From assembly GCA_905207705.1 (NCBI GenBank), contig CAJLMA010000010.1:1-64000 (forward strand): a DNA stretch of 64,000 bases. Reading direction: 5' to 3'. Every line of letters begins with the position of its first letter. The stretch's first letter is position 1. A program made the translations under genes and the position numbers. This document shows positions 18,229-27,564 of the stretch, piece by piece. A model generated the notes under the pieces. The model was given only the letters and a program-made list of their open reading frames with translations, did no database searches and was not told where the DNA came from. The stretch is from an uncultured Prevotellaceae bacterium. GTDB taxonomy: Bacteria; Bacteroidota; Bacteroidia; Bacteroidales; Muribaculaceae.

Positions 18229-20292
18229 TTATTTTTTATCCTCTTCCTTGTTAAATGGAGGAGGCGTGTCAACTACTTGGTTGTCATCGGTTGGTTTGCA
18301 GTCGGGAGCGTCGGCGTTGACTTTCGATTCATTGGCAGGTTGCTTAGATTCGCCAGATTCTGTATTGTTAGCCTCGTTCAGTTTCAATATTTCATCGGTG
18401 CGTGAAATCCAAGGCCGTTTACCGAATATCTTTTCAACATCTTCGGCATAAATCACTTCTCGCGACAACAAGACTTTTGTCAGCTCGGCATGACCTTCAG
18501 CATATTTTTTCAACAATTCTTTGGCGCGATTGTATTGCTCCGAAATAATTCTTGAAACTTCTTCGTCGATAATTTTGGCCCGGTCTTCACTGTAAGGCTT
18601 TGTAAAGCCGTATGTCTGGCCTGTTGAATCGTAGTAGCAAATATTTGGCAATTTCTTGCTCATCCCAAAATAAACGACCATTGCGTAAGCTTGTTTTGTT
18701 ACACGTTCAAGGTCGTTTGCCGCGCCAGACGATATGTGGCCAAGGAAAAGCTCTTCGGCCGCACGGCCCCCGAGGGTGGCACACATTTCATCGAGCATTG
18801 CTTCATAAGTGCTTATTTGACGTTCTTCGGGCAAGTACCAAGCAGCACCGAGAGCTTTACCGCGCGGCACTATGGTTACCTTCACGAGCGGATTGGCATA
18901 TTGCAGATGCCAGCTTGTAGTGGCATGTCCAGCTTCATGTATGGCGATGGAGCGACGTTCTTCCTCGGTCGTGATTTTTGAACGCTTTTCAAGACCGCCG
19001 ACAATTCTGTCTACAGCATCCATGAAGTCTTGTTTTTGCACGCAAGATTTTTTGTGGCGTGCGGCAATGAGGGCAGCCTCGTTGCACACGTTCGCAATAT
19101 CGGCTCCTGAGAATCCTGGAGTTTGACGTGCAAGCAGGTCGATATCGACGCTGTCATCTTTCTTTATGTTACGCAAATGCACCTTGAATATTTCTTTGCG
19201 TCCGTTGAGGTCGGGAAGGTCAACATATATCTGGCGATCGAATCGGCCGGCACGCAGCAACGCCTTGTCGAGGATATCGGCACGGTTGGTCGCGGCAAGA
19301 ATTATCACGCCGCTGTTAGTTCCGAATCCATCCATTTCGGTCAAGAGCTGGTTAAGGGTGTTTTCACGCTCGTCGTTGGCTCCCATGTTAGGGCTTTTCC
19401 CACGAGCACGACCCACGGCATCTATTTCATCGATAAACACGATGCACGGTGCTTTTTCCTTTGCTTGGCGGAACAAATCGCGGACACGCGAAGCTCCTAC
19501 ACCGACAAACATTTCAACGAAGTCGGAACCCGAAAGCGAGAAGAACGGGACATTGGCTTCGCCTGCAACGGCTTTTGCGAGCAAAGTCTTTCCTGTTCCC
19601 GGAGGACCAACGAGCAATGCGCCCTTAGGAATTTTACCTCCAAGATCGGTGTATATTTGGGGCGATTTCAGGAATTCAACGATTTCGGCCACTTCGGTTT
19701 TTGCTTCTTGCAGCCCGGCTACATCATTGAACGTCACGCGAGTGTTATTGTCTTTGTCAAAGAGTTTTGCCCTTGATTTTCCGACATTGAACACGCCGCC
19801 ATTGCCACCATTTGCTCCGCCCGACATGCGTTTCATTATTATGTACCAGAATACCACCAGCAGCACGATAGGCCCGAACGCCCATAGGATGTGGCTGAAA
19901 TTGCTCGATTGCTCGTAGCTGACGTTACCATTGAATATGCCTTCCTCGCTCCATTTGTCAACTTTCTCTTCAAGTTTGTCGCTTGATGGGATTTGAGTTG
20001 TGATTTTGGCAGTGGCGTTGGTAGATGGTTTGTATCCATTGAATACTTTTGCAGCCAATGAGTCGGTCAGAATTCCTTCAGCGATGTTTTCACTGCCGAA
20101 GACTACTATCTCTTTTACGCCTCCCTGCCTGACATAAGATTCAAATTCAGTCCATTTGACTTCTTTTGAGACTGAATTGTTTTGGAATTGCCACAGGCCG
20201 AACAACACCACGGCGATAATGGCATATAGCCAATAGATGTTGAACTTAGGCCTTTTTAGAGGCGGTTTTGGATTATTTCCTTGAGTATTCAT
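18229..20292 (-). CDS. ftsH: ATP-dependent zinc metalloprotease FtsH
   Basis: Membrane-bound AAA+ protease that removes misassembled membrane proteins and short-lived regulators. In the 687-residue protein, two N-terminal helices (about 21-36 and 137-153) flank a periplasmic domain. The AAA module has Walker A GPPGTGKT at 229-236, Walker B IVFIDEID and second-region-of-homology GRFDRQ at 349-354. The M41 protease has HEAGH at 452-456 and a downstream Asp in ANDLERVT as third zinc ligand. A variable tail rich in Glu, Pro and Asp ends the protein. rsfS lies 63 bp upstream, probably in the same transcript. Confidence 0.96.
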   Translation of the reverse strand: MNTQGNNPKPPLKRPKFNIYWLYAIIAVVLFGLWQFQNNSVSKEVKWTEFESYVRQGGVKEIVVFGSENIAEGILTDSLAAKVFNGYKPSTNATAKITTQIPSSDKLEEKVDKWSEEGIFNGNVSYEQSSNFSHILWAFGPIVLLVVFWYIIMKRMSGGANGGNGGVFNVGKSRAKLFDKDNNTRVTFNDVAGLQEAKTEVAEIVEFLKSPQIYTDLGGKIPKGALLVGPPGTGKTLLAKAVAGEANVPFFSLSGSDFVEMFVGVGASRVRDLFRQAKEKAPCIVFIDEIDAVGRARGKSPNMGANDERENTLNQLLTEMDGFGTNSGVIILAATNRADILDKALLRAGRFDRQIYVDLPDLNGRKEIFKVHLRNIKKDDSVDIDLLARQTPGFSGADIANVCNEAALIAARHKKSCVQKQDFMDAVDRIVGGLEKRSKITTEEERRSIAIHEAGHATTSWHLQYANPLVKVTIVPRGKALGAAWYLPEERQISTYEAMLDEMCATLGGRAAEELFLGHISSGAANDLERVTKQAYAMVVYFGMSKKLPNICYYDSTGQTYGFTKPYSEDRAKIIDEEVSRIISEQYNRAKELLKKYAEGHAELTKVLLSREVIYAEDVEKIFGKRPWISRTDEILKLNEANNTESGESKQPANESKVNADAPDCKPTDDNQVVDTPPPFNKEEDKK

Positions 20293-20355
20293 ATTTTTCT
20301 ATCGAATGTTTTTTGTATTTGAAAAAGTGTGATGAGAGCAATCTTCAAGCGGTGG

Positions 20356-20715
20356 CTATTCCAAGTCGGGAACTTCGGTTGTGGGGGCATCGCTCCACAA
20401 TTGCTCAAGATTGTATAGCTCTCGGTATTCAGGTAAAAATATATGGACATAAATCGTGCCATAATCAATGACAATCCATTGGGAGTTTTTGTATCCGTCA
20501 TAATTGTATGGCTTTATGTTGGTGTGTTGTTGTACATATTCCCTTATGCTGTCAGCAATTGATGACACATGCATAGTAGATGTTCCTTGACAGATGATGA
20601 AATTCTGGGTGGTGGCATATTCTATTTCGCTTAAATCCACCAGTGTTATCTTTTTCCCTTTACGTTCTTGTATGCCTTCTATGATATAATTCAACAGTTG
20701 TTTTTGTTCGGTCAT
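20356..20715 (-). CDS. rsfS: Ribosomal silencing factor RsfS
   Basis: RsfS/Iojap family protein that binds ribosomal protein uL14 and blocks subunit joining when nutrients are short. The 119-residue protein covers the whole family: IIEGIQERKGKKITLVDLS, ATTQNFIICQGTSTMHVSSI, and the closing QWIVIDYGTIYVHIFLPEYR with a tail of Tyr/Leu around LYNLEQLWSDAP. rsfS next to ftsH is a usual Bacteroidales arrangement. Confidence 0.92.
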   Translation of the reverse strand: MTEQKQLLNYIIEGIQERKGKKITLVDLSEIEYATTQNFIICQGTSTMHVSSIADSIREYVQQHTNIKPYNYDGYKNSQWIVIDYGTIYVHIFLPEYRELYNLEQLWSDAPTTEVPDLE

Positions 20716-20830
20716 ATTTTATTGTTTGTAATATCTTGCAAAAATAGGAAATTTTTTTATTCGTATTTAGATTTTAGTTTTTTAAATTGATTTTTAGCTA
20801 TTGTTGTGATACGTTGGCGATTTTGTAGGT

Positions 20831-21241
20831 TCATGATATAATTGTGGCTACGATCTTGCGAGACGAGGCATCGTTGCGGAACTCGCACAGGTATATGCCT
20901 TGCCATGTGCCGAGGTTAAGCTTTCCATGTGAAATGGGGATGCACAACGAGGCTCCTGTTATGGTCGACTTGGCATGTGCCGGCATGTCGTCGGAACCCT
21001 CTAACGTGTGTTTGTAGCGAGGATTGTTCTCGGGTACCAATGTGTCAAAAATCATGTTCATGTCGGAACGGACATCGGGATCGGCATTTTCGTTTAACGT
21101 CAAGCCGCAACTGGTGTGCTTAATGAACAGGTGCAGCAATCCTTGTTCTGGTAATTGTGGCATGTGTCGCATTATTTCGGTCGTAACAAGATGAAATCCG
21201 CGACGATGTGCCGATAGTGTGAATTCTATTTGGTAAACCAT
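20831..21241 (-). CDS. yjbQ: YjbQ/UPF0047 family protein
   Basis: Conserved small protein (136 residues) of the YjbQ family, reported to have weak thiamine-phosphate synthase activity; its true role is unsettled. Family landmarks are GLLHLFIKHTSCGLTLNENA, SDMNMIFD, GSDDMPAHAKSTITGASL and the C-terminal LNLGTWQGIYLCEFRN; conserved His and Asp residues form a probable metal site. I start at 21241 (MVYQIEF), the standard N-terminus; the frame extends 17 codons further up but over the promoter region. Confidence 0.85.
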   Translation of the reverse strand: MVYQIEFTLSAHRRGFHLVTTEIMRHMPQLPEQGLLHLFIKHTSCGLTLNENADPDVRSDMNMIFDTLVPENNPRYKHTLEGSDDMPAHAKSTITGASLCIPISHGKLNLGTWQGIYLCEFRNDASSRKIVATIIS

Positions 21242-21289
21242 TATATACTTTGTTAAATATTGTGCTTGTAAATGAATTGTTTCTTGGAG

Positions 21290-21321
21290 CAAAATTACGA
21301 ATATTCACAGGATTATGCCAA
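21290..21321 (-). promoter_or_regulatory. Promoter of yjbQ
   Basis: On the minus strand TTG (21321-21319), 21 nt, then TAATTTTG (21297-21290). It lies beyond the chosen start at 21241 and would truncate transcripts of the longer frame, supporting that start. Confidence 0.5.
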
Positions 21322-21352
21322 TGCCGGGCATGGCAGGATGTGTGTGGTGATA

Positions 21353-21382
21353 TTGAATTTAATGATTTAATGCGTAATTTTG
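21353..21382 (+). promoter_or_regulatory. Promoter of the AlbA_2-domain gene
   Basis: TTG at 21353-21355, 19 nt, TAATTTTG at 21375-21382, divergent from the yjbQ promoter. Confidence 0.5.
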
Positions 21383-21438
21383 CATGACAACGGACATGTG
21401 CGTTTGCAATAATTCCGTGGATATGGAGGGGAATTGTC

Positions 21439-22107
21439 ATGGACTACAATATAAAAACAGTAAAAAGTAAGCATTATATACAAAATCTCATAGAGGAAGG
21501 GGAGCATGAGCATCAGGATTTCAAGTATCAAATATCTGATGCCCGCAAGATCGCCAGAAGCATCTCGGCATTTGCCAATAATGCCGGTGGAAGGTTGCTG
21601 GTCGGAGTCAAAGACAATGGGAATATAGTAGGCGTGGAGAGCGATGAGGAGATTTACATGATAGAACAGGCTGCAAAGATGTATTGTCGTCCGCCACAAG
21701 ATGTCAAGTTCTCTGTCTATCGAGTGGAAGGCAAGAATGTGTTGAAAGTAGATATTGCGGCTGCTAAGAAACGGCCTGTCATGGTTCAAGAAGAAGATAA
21801 GCGTTGGAAGGCTTATTATCGTGTTGCCGATGAGAATATCCTGGCCGATCCTGTTCATGTGAAAATATGGAAAAGCATGTCATCTAATGCCGGAATGTCG
21901 TATAGCGAAAAGGAACATGCGATAGTGGGGTGCGTATTGATGCACGGTGAGGTTTCGATTGAAGACTGCATGAAACTGGCTCATGTGTCCCGTGGTGCGG
22001 CCGAGGATGCCATTGTCGGCTTATGCCGTGCCGGTGTGCTTGATGCAGTATATATCGGGGGAAGTTTCCGTATAGTGCCTGGACCTGAAAGCAGTGCCGA
22101 GCAGTGA
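21439..22107 (+). CDS. Schlafen AlbA_2-domain protein with C-terminal winged-helix region
   Basis: Cytoplasmic protein of 222 residues. Residues ~15-135 match the AlbA_2 (Schlafen-like, 'divergent AAA') domain: GEHEHQDFKYQISDARKIAR, SAFANNAGGRLLVGVKDNG, VGV, and later KVDIAAAKKRPV with YYRVADENILAD. The rest looks like a winged helix (EVSIEDCMKLAHVSRGAAED). Such proteins are usually treated as nucleic-acid-binding regulators, sometimes with nuclease activity; no specific role can be read here. Its stop is 6 bp from the end of the convergent recQ paralogue. Confidence 0.8.
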   Translation: MDYNIKTVKSKHYIQNLIEEGEHEHQDFKYQISDARKIARSISAFANNAGGRLLVGVKDNGNIVGVESDEEIYMIEQAAKMYCRPPQDVKFSVYRVEGKNVLKVDIAAAKKRPVMVQEEDKRWKAYYRVADENILADPVHVKIWKSMSSNAGMSYSEKEHAIVGCVLMHGEVSIEDCMKLAHVSRGAAEDAIVGLCRAGVLDAVYIGGSFRIVPGPESSAEQ

Positions 22108-22112
22108 CAGAT

Positions 22113-23927
22113 TCATTCATCATGGGTAAATTCAGTTACCATGTCGGTGAATGGCTTCCAGAATGTTTCGGTCTTTTTCTCTCCGATGCCCGGCAATAAT
22201 GAGAACATTGCCTTGGAGGTTGGTCGATTTATGGCGATGGCTTCAATGACTTTGTCGCTGAAAATCATATAAGGAGGCATGTGCATCTTGCGGGCAATGT
22301 CGCGTCGCAACTCTTTGAGCGACTCGAATAGCAATTTGTCGGATGCCGACATGATCGAGTCGCTTTTCTTTTCGACAGTTTTTGACAGAGTGTGGTTGTC
22401 GTAATAAAATCTTGACAATTGGATGGTTTTGCGCCCTTTGAGCACTTCCCATCCATATTCTGTGACATGCAGGCGGTTGCCTTGCTCGTAAGCGACGTCG
22501 ACCAATCCCATTTGCAGCATTTGCAGCATGTATGCGTTCCATTGGGGAAAATTGAGATTCCGTCCCACGCCGTAGGTCTTTAATCGGTCATATCCTTTCT
22601 TTGTGATTTCACTTTTCCCTGAACCTTTCAATATGTCGATTATTGTTGTGAAATTTTCTTTTTCACCCACTCGCACTATGGCACTCATGGCCATTTGGCA
22701 CAATTGTGTTCCGTCAAACCGTTCAGGAGGATCCATGCACACGTCGCAATTGCCACAATCATGGTCGATGCGCTCGTTGAAATAACTCAGCAGGATGCGA
22801 CGACGGCAGATGCTCGATTCGGCATATTGCTGCATCCGACGTATTTTGTCGGCTTCCACGTCGGCATTTGACGATTGCCTGGCAAGATTCATCAAGGCCG
22901 CAACATCGCTGAAAGAGTAGAACATGACGGCTTCGGCCGGCATCCCGTCACGCCCGGCTCGGCCTATTTCTTGATAATAGCATTCCATGTTCTTGGGCAT
23001 GTTGTTGTGCATGACCCATCGGACGTTGCTCTTGTTTATGCCCATGCCGAAGGCTACTGTGGCACAGACGATTTGCAAGTCGTCGTTGAGGAAGGCAGTC
23101 TGCACCTCCTCTTTTATGTCGGTATCAAGGCCGGCATGATATGCAGCAGCTTTGTATCCAAGGAAAGAGAGTTTGGCAGCAAGTTTCTCTGTGTCGGCAC
23201 GTCGCATGCAGTATATAATACCGCAGTCGCCTTTATGCGCCTCAATGAATTTTACCATCATTTTGAACTTGTCATTGCCGCTCATGTTCCGTATCACGCG
23301 AAGCGATATGTTTTTGCGGTCGAAAGATGTGATGAACAATTTAGCGTCTGGTATGGCAAGTTGTTTTATCATGTCATCCCGGGTGAGGCGGTCGGCAGTA
23401 GCTGTCAATGCCATTATTGGCACATGAGGGAATCGAGACCGCAGTATTGACAGGCGAGTGTATTCAATCCTGAAGTCGTGCCCCCATTGTGAGATGCAAT
23501 GGGCTTCATCGATAGCGATGAGGCTTATTTTCATGTTTGCCGACCATGAATCAAGTTCGGCGAGTAATCTCTCGGGGGAAATATACAGCAATTTTATGTG
23601 TCCGGCGAAAACTTGTTCGGCCACTTCGCGGTTGAATTGCTCCGATTGGTTGCTGTTGATTGCTGCGGCCGGAATGCCGCAACTTTGTAATGCGTCTACT
23701 TGGTCTTTCATCAATGCCAGCAATGGCGAAATTACTATCGTGCAACCATCCATGAGCAGGGCTGGGATTTGGAAACATATTGATTTCCCTCCTCCGGTCG
23801 GCATCAATACGACTGCATCGTTTCCATCCATCACGCACTTGATGACCTCATATTGTAAAGGGAGAAATGAATTGTACCCGTAAAATTTCTTTAGCAGTCC
23901 CGAAGCTTTGCGTTTCAGTTGGTCCAT
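22113..23927 (-). CDS. recQ: RecQ-family ATP-dependent DNA helicase (first of two)
   Basis: 3'-5' SF2 helicase for recombination repair. In the 604-residue protein, Walker A PTGGGKS lies at 43-49 and DEAH at 140-143. The second helicase lobe contains GIIYCMRRADTEKLA and QEIGRAGRDGMPAEAV, and the Cys-rich zinc region has CRRRILLSYF with CGNCDVC. An RQC winged helix follows and an HRDC domain ends the protein (LKELRRDIARKMHMPPYMIF and LLPGIGEKK). It is distinct from the 726-residue RecQ at 35243: only about 120 residues shorter, but with a different tail. It sits 9 bp downstream of a glycosyl-1-phosphate transferase gene and probably shares its transcript. Confidence 0.92.
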   Translation of the reverse strand: MDQLKRKASGLLKKFYGYNSFLPLQYEVIKCVMDGNDAVVLMPTGGGKSICFQIPALLMDGCTIVISPLLALMKDQVDALQSCGIPAAAINSNQSEQFNREVAEQVFAGHIKLLYISPERLLAELDSWSANMKISLIAIDEAHCISQWGHDFRIEYTRLSILRSRFPHVPIMALTATADRLTRDDMIKQLAIPDAKLFITSFDRKNISLRVIRNMSGNDKFKMMVKFIEAHKGDCGIIYCMRRADTEKLAAKLSFLGYKAAAYHAGLDTDIKEEVQTAFLNDDLQIVCATVAFGMGINKSNVRWVMHNNMPKNMECYYQEIGRAGRDGMPAEAVMFYSFSDVAALMNLARQSSNADVEADKIRRMQQYAESSICRRRILLSYFNERIDHDCGNCDVCMDPPERFDGTQLCQMAMSAIVRVGEKENFTTIIDILKGSGKSEITKKGYDRLKTYGVGRNLNFPQWNAYMLQMLQMGLVDVAYEQGNRLHVTEYGWEVLKGRKTIQLSRFYYDNHTLSKTVEKKSDSIMSASDKLLFESLKELRRDIARKMHMPPYMIFSDKVIEAIAINRPTSKAMFSLLPGIGEKKTETFWKPFTDMVTEFTHDE

Positions 23928-23936
23928 AATGATGCC

Positions 23937-25316
23937 TTAAAATGCGTTTTTTTCGCCTTTGAGCGCGTTTACAACCGTAAGGAATATAATTTTCATGTCG
24001 AGCATCAAGTTCCAATTTTCGGCATACCACACGTCGTATTCCACACGTTTTTCCATCTGCCATAATTCCTTGGTCTCTCCGCGATAGCCGTTTACCTGTG
24101 CCCATCCTGTAATTCCCGGCTTTATTGTGTGCCTAATCATGTATTTGTCAATCAATGTGCTGTAATCCTTGGTGTGTTTTACCATATGCGGACGAGGACC
24201 CACTATTGACATGTCACCTCTTAAGACATTGAAAAATTGTGGCAACTCGTCGATGCTTGTTTTCCTGAGAAAATTTCCGAATCGGGTCTTTCTTGGGTCA
24301 TCTTTCGTGGCCTGTATTTTATCGCTGTCGGTGTTTACTTTCATTGTGCGGAATTTGTAGCATGTAAACTCCTTGCCCCGATAGCCTGTGCGTTTTTGCT
24401 TGAAGAAAATGGGGCCGGGGGATGATACCTTTATACCGATGGCGACGGGTATCAATATGAGTGGAGATATAACCATGACGCATGTCGAGAACAAAATATC
24501 AAAACAGCGTTTTACAATCTTGTTTATCATGCTGTTTAGAGGGTTGGGGCGAATCGAAAGGATTGGCACGTTTCCAATCGACATCAAGTCGAATCTTCGG
24601 TTTATTGTACGTCCGAATTGCGGTACATAATAGAAGTCTATGGCGTTGTGGTCGGCGATTTGTATCATTCTTCTGATGGAGCCTTCGGGCTCGTCGGGCA
24701 GTGTGCAGTACATTTCATCTATCACATTTTCTTGGACAAAACGGTCTATGTCGTCAAGAGAGCCTTTGTAAAATTCGGAATGACTTTGGTTGTCCTTGTT
24801 GTCAAAAATTCCCATGATTCGGAATCCGTAACCATCGTCGCCCAGCATCTCGTCAAGCAGCCTGTTGCCTACCGTTCCGCTTCCGATTATTATTATCCGT
24901 TTGAAATTAAATCCTTTGCTACGGTATATTTTCAACATTTTTTTCGAAATAATCCACCATACGCACAACGTGGGCATGAATATGAGGTAGAATTCGAGAT
25001 AGGTGCTTACATGAATGTTCTCAAGGTTTAGGAACAACAGCATGGCAAAGAATAAGATGGCATGTAGGACTACCGATTTTATGGCGGATAGGATAACTTG
25101 GTCGGCAAACATGACTCGGGTGCTGTGTACGCTTGAATATACATAGCTGCATATTCCCATTGCAATATTCATCAGCAACCACACTTGACGTGTGAAGAAG
25201 TCATCGGGCTGACTGCATAATAAATACAATATGAGATATGTCAGGTTTAGTATTAGAAAATCAACGAATGTGAATACGCCCCTGATAAATTGACCGTATC
25301 TGCCTTTCTTTACCAT
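23937..25316 (-). CDS. Undecaprenyl-phosphate sugar-1-phosphate transferase (WcaJ/WbaP-type)
   Basis: Starts a surface polysaccharide by moving hexose-1-phosphate from a nucleotide sugar to undecaprenyl phosphate at the inner membrane. The 459-residue protein has four N-terminal helices (within ~1-115), a Rossmann-like central domain beginning KRIIIIGSGTVGNRLLDEM, and the catalytic C-terminal domain with KRCFDILFSTCVMVISP, SPGPIFFKQKRTGYRGK, FRTM, SIDELPQFFNVLRGDMSIVG, PRPHM and PGITGWAQVNG. The Asp-Glu of the DELPQ motif is the usual active site. No other capsule genes are near, so it may serve a locus elsewhere. Confidence 0.9.
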   Translation of the reverse strand: MVKKGRYGQFIRGVFTFVDFLILNLTYLILYLLCSQPDDFFTRQVWLLMNIAMGICSYVYSSVHSTRVMFADQVILSAIKSVVLHAILFFAMLLFLNLENIHVSTYLEFYLIFMPTLCVWWIISKKMLKIYRSKGFNFKRIIIIGSGTVGNRLLDEMLGDDGYGFRIMGIFDNKDNQSHSEFYKGSLDDIDRFVQENVIDEMYCTLPDEPEGSIRRMIQIADHNAIDFYYVPQFGRTINRRFDLMSIGNVPILSIRPNPLNSMINKIVKRCFDILFSTCVMVISPLILIPVAIGIKVSSPGPIFFKQKRTGYRGKEFTCYKFRTMKVNTDSDKIQATKDDPRKTRFGNFLRKTSIDELPQFFNVLRGDMSIVGPRPHMVKHTKDYSTLIDKYMIRHTIKPGITGWAQVNGYRGETKELWQMEKRVEYDVWYAENWNLMLDMKIIFLTVVNALKGEKNAF

Positions 25317-25414
25317 CTCATTTAATTAGTTCCTATGATAGAAGATTGTTGTAACTGTGATTATTTATAATATAACGGCAACGATGTCGCATTTATTATA
25401 TAAAATTTTACAAT

Positions 25415-25455
25415 AAAAACACCTGTTTAATGTCTTTTATTGGCTTAAACAGGTG
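25415..25455 (-). terminator. Terminator after the DUF349 gene
   Basis: CACCTGTTTAA (25420-25430) and TTAAACAGGTG (25445-25455) form an 11-bp perfect stem; on the minus strand it is followed by TTTTTATTG. Confidence 0.8.
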
Positions 25456-25543
25456 CTTATTAGGGTTATATCGATAAAATACAACTATTTATATATTTCT
25501 GTTATTGTGAAAATATGTAATATCGTTTATGTTGTGACAGAAC

Positions 25544-27436
25544 TTACAATTTTTCATCAACAAGCTTGATTTTTTGCTCAAGCAATGCAAGGTCGTCCTT
25601 AATCTTCTGAATCTTGCGCTCTACTTCCTTTAGCATCGAGCTTCCGCCTTTGGATTGGGCGTTGAAGAAGCCGAGGTTGTTTTCGTAGGTCTTCAACTCG
25701 TTGCACTTTTGCTCATAAGAACGGACAAGGCGTTCGCGCTCGCGATAAATCTTGTCTTGGTCGGAAATTTGGCTTATAGATGATTCAAAGTTATTAAGGT
25801 TGGCGCGTACCTCTTTCATGTCAAATTTATCGAATGCCAAGTTTACGGCTTCGCGGTATTCGTTATATACTTTGTCTTTTTCTTTGAAAGGTACATGGCC
25901 GATTCCTTGCCATTGTTTCATCAATTCCCTGACTTTTTTTGCGCTTTCGGCATTATCTTCGCCGTTGCTTTCAAGCAGGTTTTTGATTGATGCGATGATT
26001 TCACGTTTTGCTTTGAGATTGGCATGTTCAGTCTGTCTTACCGATGAAGTTTGTTTGTTCTTTTGGTCAAAGAAGTAATCGCAAGCCGTGATGAAACGTT
26101 TCCACACGGCATCGCTGTGTTTCTTTACGACAGGGCCTATTGTTTTCCATTCTTTTTGCAAAGCAACCAGTTCGTCGGAAGTTTTTTTCCAGTCGGTCGA
26201 ATCTTTTAAAGCCTCGGCTTTTTCGCATAAAGCCGTTTTCTTTTCCAAATTGGCAGCAAGTTCCTCTTTCATAGCCTTGAAGAACTCGGCCTTGCGTGCG
26301 AAAAATTCGTCACATGCTTTTCGGAACCTTGCAAACAGGTCGGCATTTACTTTGCGAGCTGCAAATCCGAGCTTTTTCCATTCTTCTTGCAGTGCTATGA
26401 TGGATTTTGTCGCTTCATCCCATTTGGCGTAGCTTTTGAGTGAAGTGACATCGATTGCTTCAATTTTTTCGCACAATGCAATCTTGGCAGCTTCATTTTC
26501 CTTTTCTTTCTCTTTGCGTTGTTCAAAGAAAGATTGGTATTTTTTGTTTACCACTGCCGATGCTTCTTTGAAGCGGGCCCAAAGTTCTTCTCTGAGTTCC
26601 TTGGCAACAGGACCTATTTCGCGCCATTGGTTGTGCAGGTCTTGCAATTTTCTGAATGCAAGGACTACATCTTCACATTTTCCAAGCTCTTCGGCCTCGG
26701 TGCACAACATTTGCTTGGCTTCAAGGTTTTTCTTGAAGTCGTAGTCGCGCAATTCCTTGTTCATCTTGAGGAGGTCGTAGAAATTTTCGGTAGCCTTTTG
26801 GTAGCTTTTCCACATTTCGGTGGAGTTCATTGCCGGCACCTCACCTATGGCTTTGAACTCCTGTTGCAATTGTTGCACGCGGCTGTATTGCTTGTTTATG
26901 TTGTCGGGATCGGCAACGATTGCTTCAATCTCGGCAATTATCTTGCGTTTGCTTTCCAAGTTTGCCACTCGTGCGGCTTCTTGTTCGGCGTTGAATTCAG
27001 CTCTTTTTTCTTTTATTTGATTTAGCAGGTCTTTGAATTTCGTTTCGTCCTCATCTTCTTTTGCGGCAAACGCAGCTTCTTCATTGCCTTTTTCGAGGAA
27101 TTCCTCTTTTTCTTTGGCAATTTCCGAGTTTCGGATGGCGTAGAAGGCGAGTTTTATTTGATTTACGTCATCGCGAATGGAGTCGATAGGTTGAGCCAGC
27201 AAATTTTCCAATGCCGAAACGAGTTCATGCTTGCCGAATGATGAATAGTCGATTTTCTTTGATGGTTTTTCAACATCTTTCATGTCGGCGGCGGTTTCAT
27301 CGCCTGCTGTCTGAACAGTCGTTACTTCAGAATTGTTTTCTACTGTGTTTCCGGCATTTTCGGTTGCCGGTTCATTGTTCAAGGTTACGTCTTTTTCCTG
27401 ATTTTCGCAGGATTCAGACTTTTCACGCAATTCCAT
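25544..27436 (-). CDS. DUF349 repeat protein
   Basis: Cytoplasmic coiled-coil protein of about 630 residues built from five or so DUF349 repeats, each ~70 residues and recognisable by 'W..I(G)PV..' segments (QWREIGPVAKELREELW, EWKKLGFAARKVNADLF, EWKTIGPVVKKHSDAVW, QWQGIGHVPFKEKDKVY) inside Lys/Glu-rich helices. The first ~70 residues are acidic and disordered. DUF349 proteins are conserved in Bacteroidota but have no settled function. I start at 27436 (MELREKSESC); the 24 further upstream codons encode an unlikely hydrophobic extension over the gene's control region. Confidence 0.82.
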   Translation of the reverse strand: MELREKSESCENQEKDVTLNNEPATENAGNTVENNSEVTTVQTAGDETAADMKDVEKPSKKIDYSSFGKHELVSALENLLAQPIDSIRDDVNQIKLAFYAIRNSEIAKEKEEFLEKGNEEAAFAAKEDEDETKFKDLLNQIKEKRAEFNAEQEAARVANLESKRKIIAEIEAIVADPDNINKQYSRVQQLQQEFKAIGEVPAMNSTEMWKSYQKATENFYDLLKMNKELRDYDFKKNLEAKQMLCTEAEELGKCEDVVLAFRKLQDLHNQWREIGPVAKELREELWARFKEASAVVNKKYQSFFEQRKEKEKENEAAKIALCEKIEAIDVTSLKSYAKWDEATKSIIALQEEWKKLGFAARKVNADLFARFRKACDEFFARKAEFFKAMKEELAANLEKKTALCEKAEALKDSTDWKKTSDELVALQKEWKTIGPVVKKHSDAVWKRFITACDYFFDQKNKQTSSVRQTEHANLKAKREIIASIKNLLESNGEDNAESAKKVRELMKQWQGIGHVPFKEKDKVYNEYREAVNLAFDKFDMKEVRANLNNFESSISQISDQDKIYRERERLVRSYEQKCNELKTYENNLGFFNAQSKGGSSMLKEVERKIQKIKDDLALLEQKIKLVDEKL

Positions 27437-27564
27437 AATTTTCCAATCTTTAAAACCTGAAAAAAACAGGCTAATTACATTTGAGGCCAAATATACGCAA
27501 TTTTCCAAGAATCACGCTATGCTTTAACTTTTTTTTGAGCGCATGGGATGTGTAAATATGCGGT

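Noticed and set aside
26519..27025. 168-codon plus-strand frame opposite the DUF349 gene
   Set aside because: Phe/Leu-rich shadow of Lys/Glu-rich coding sequence.
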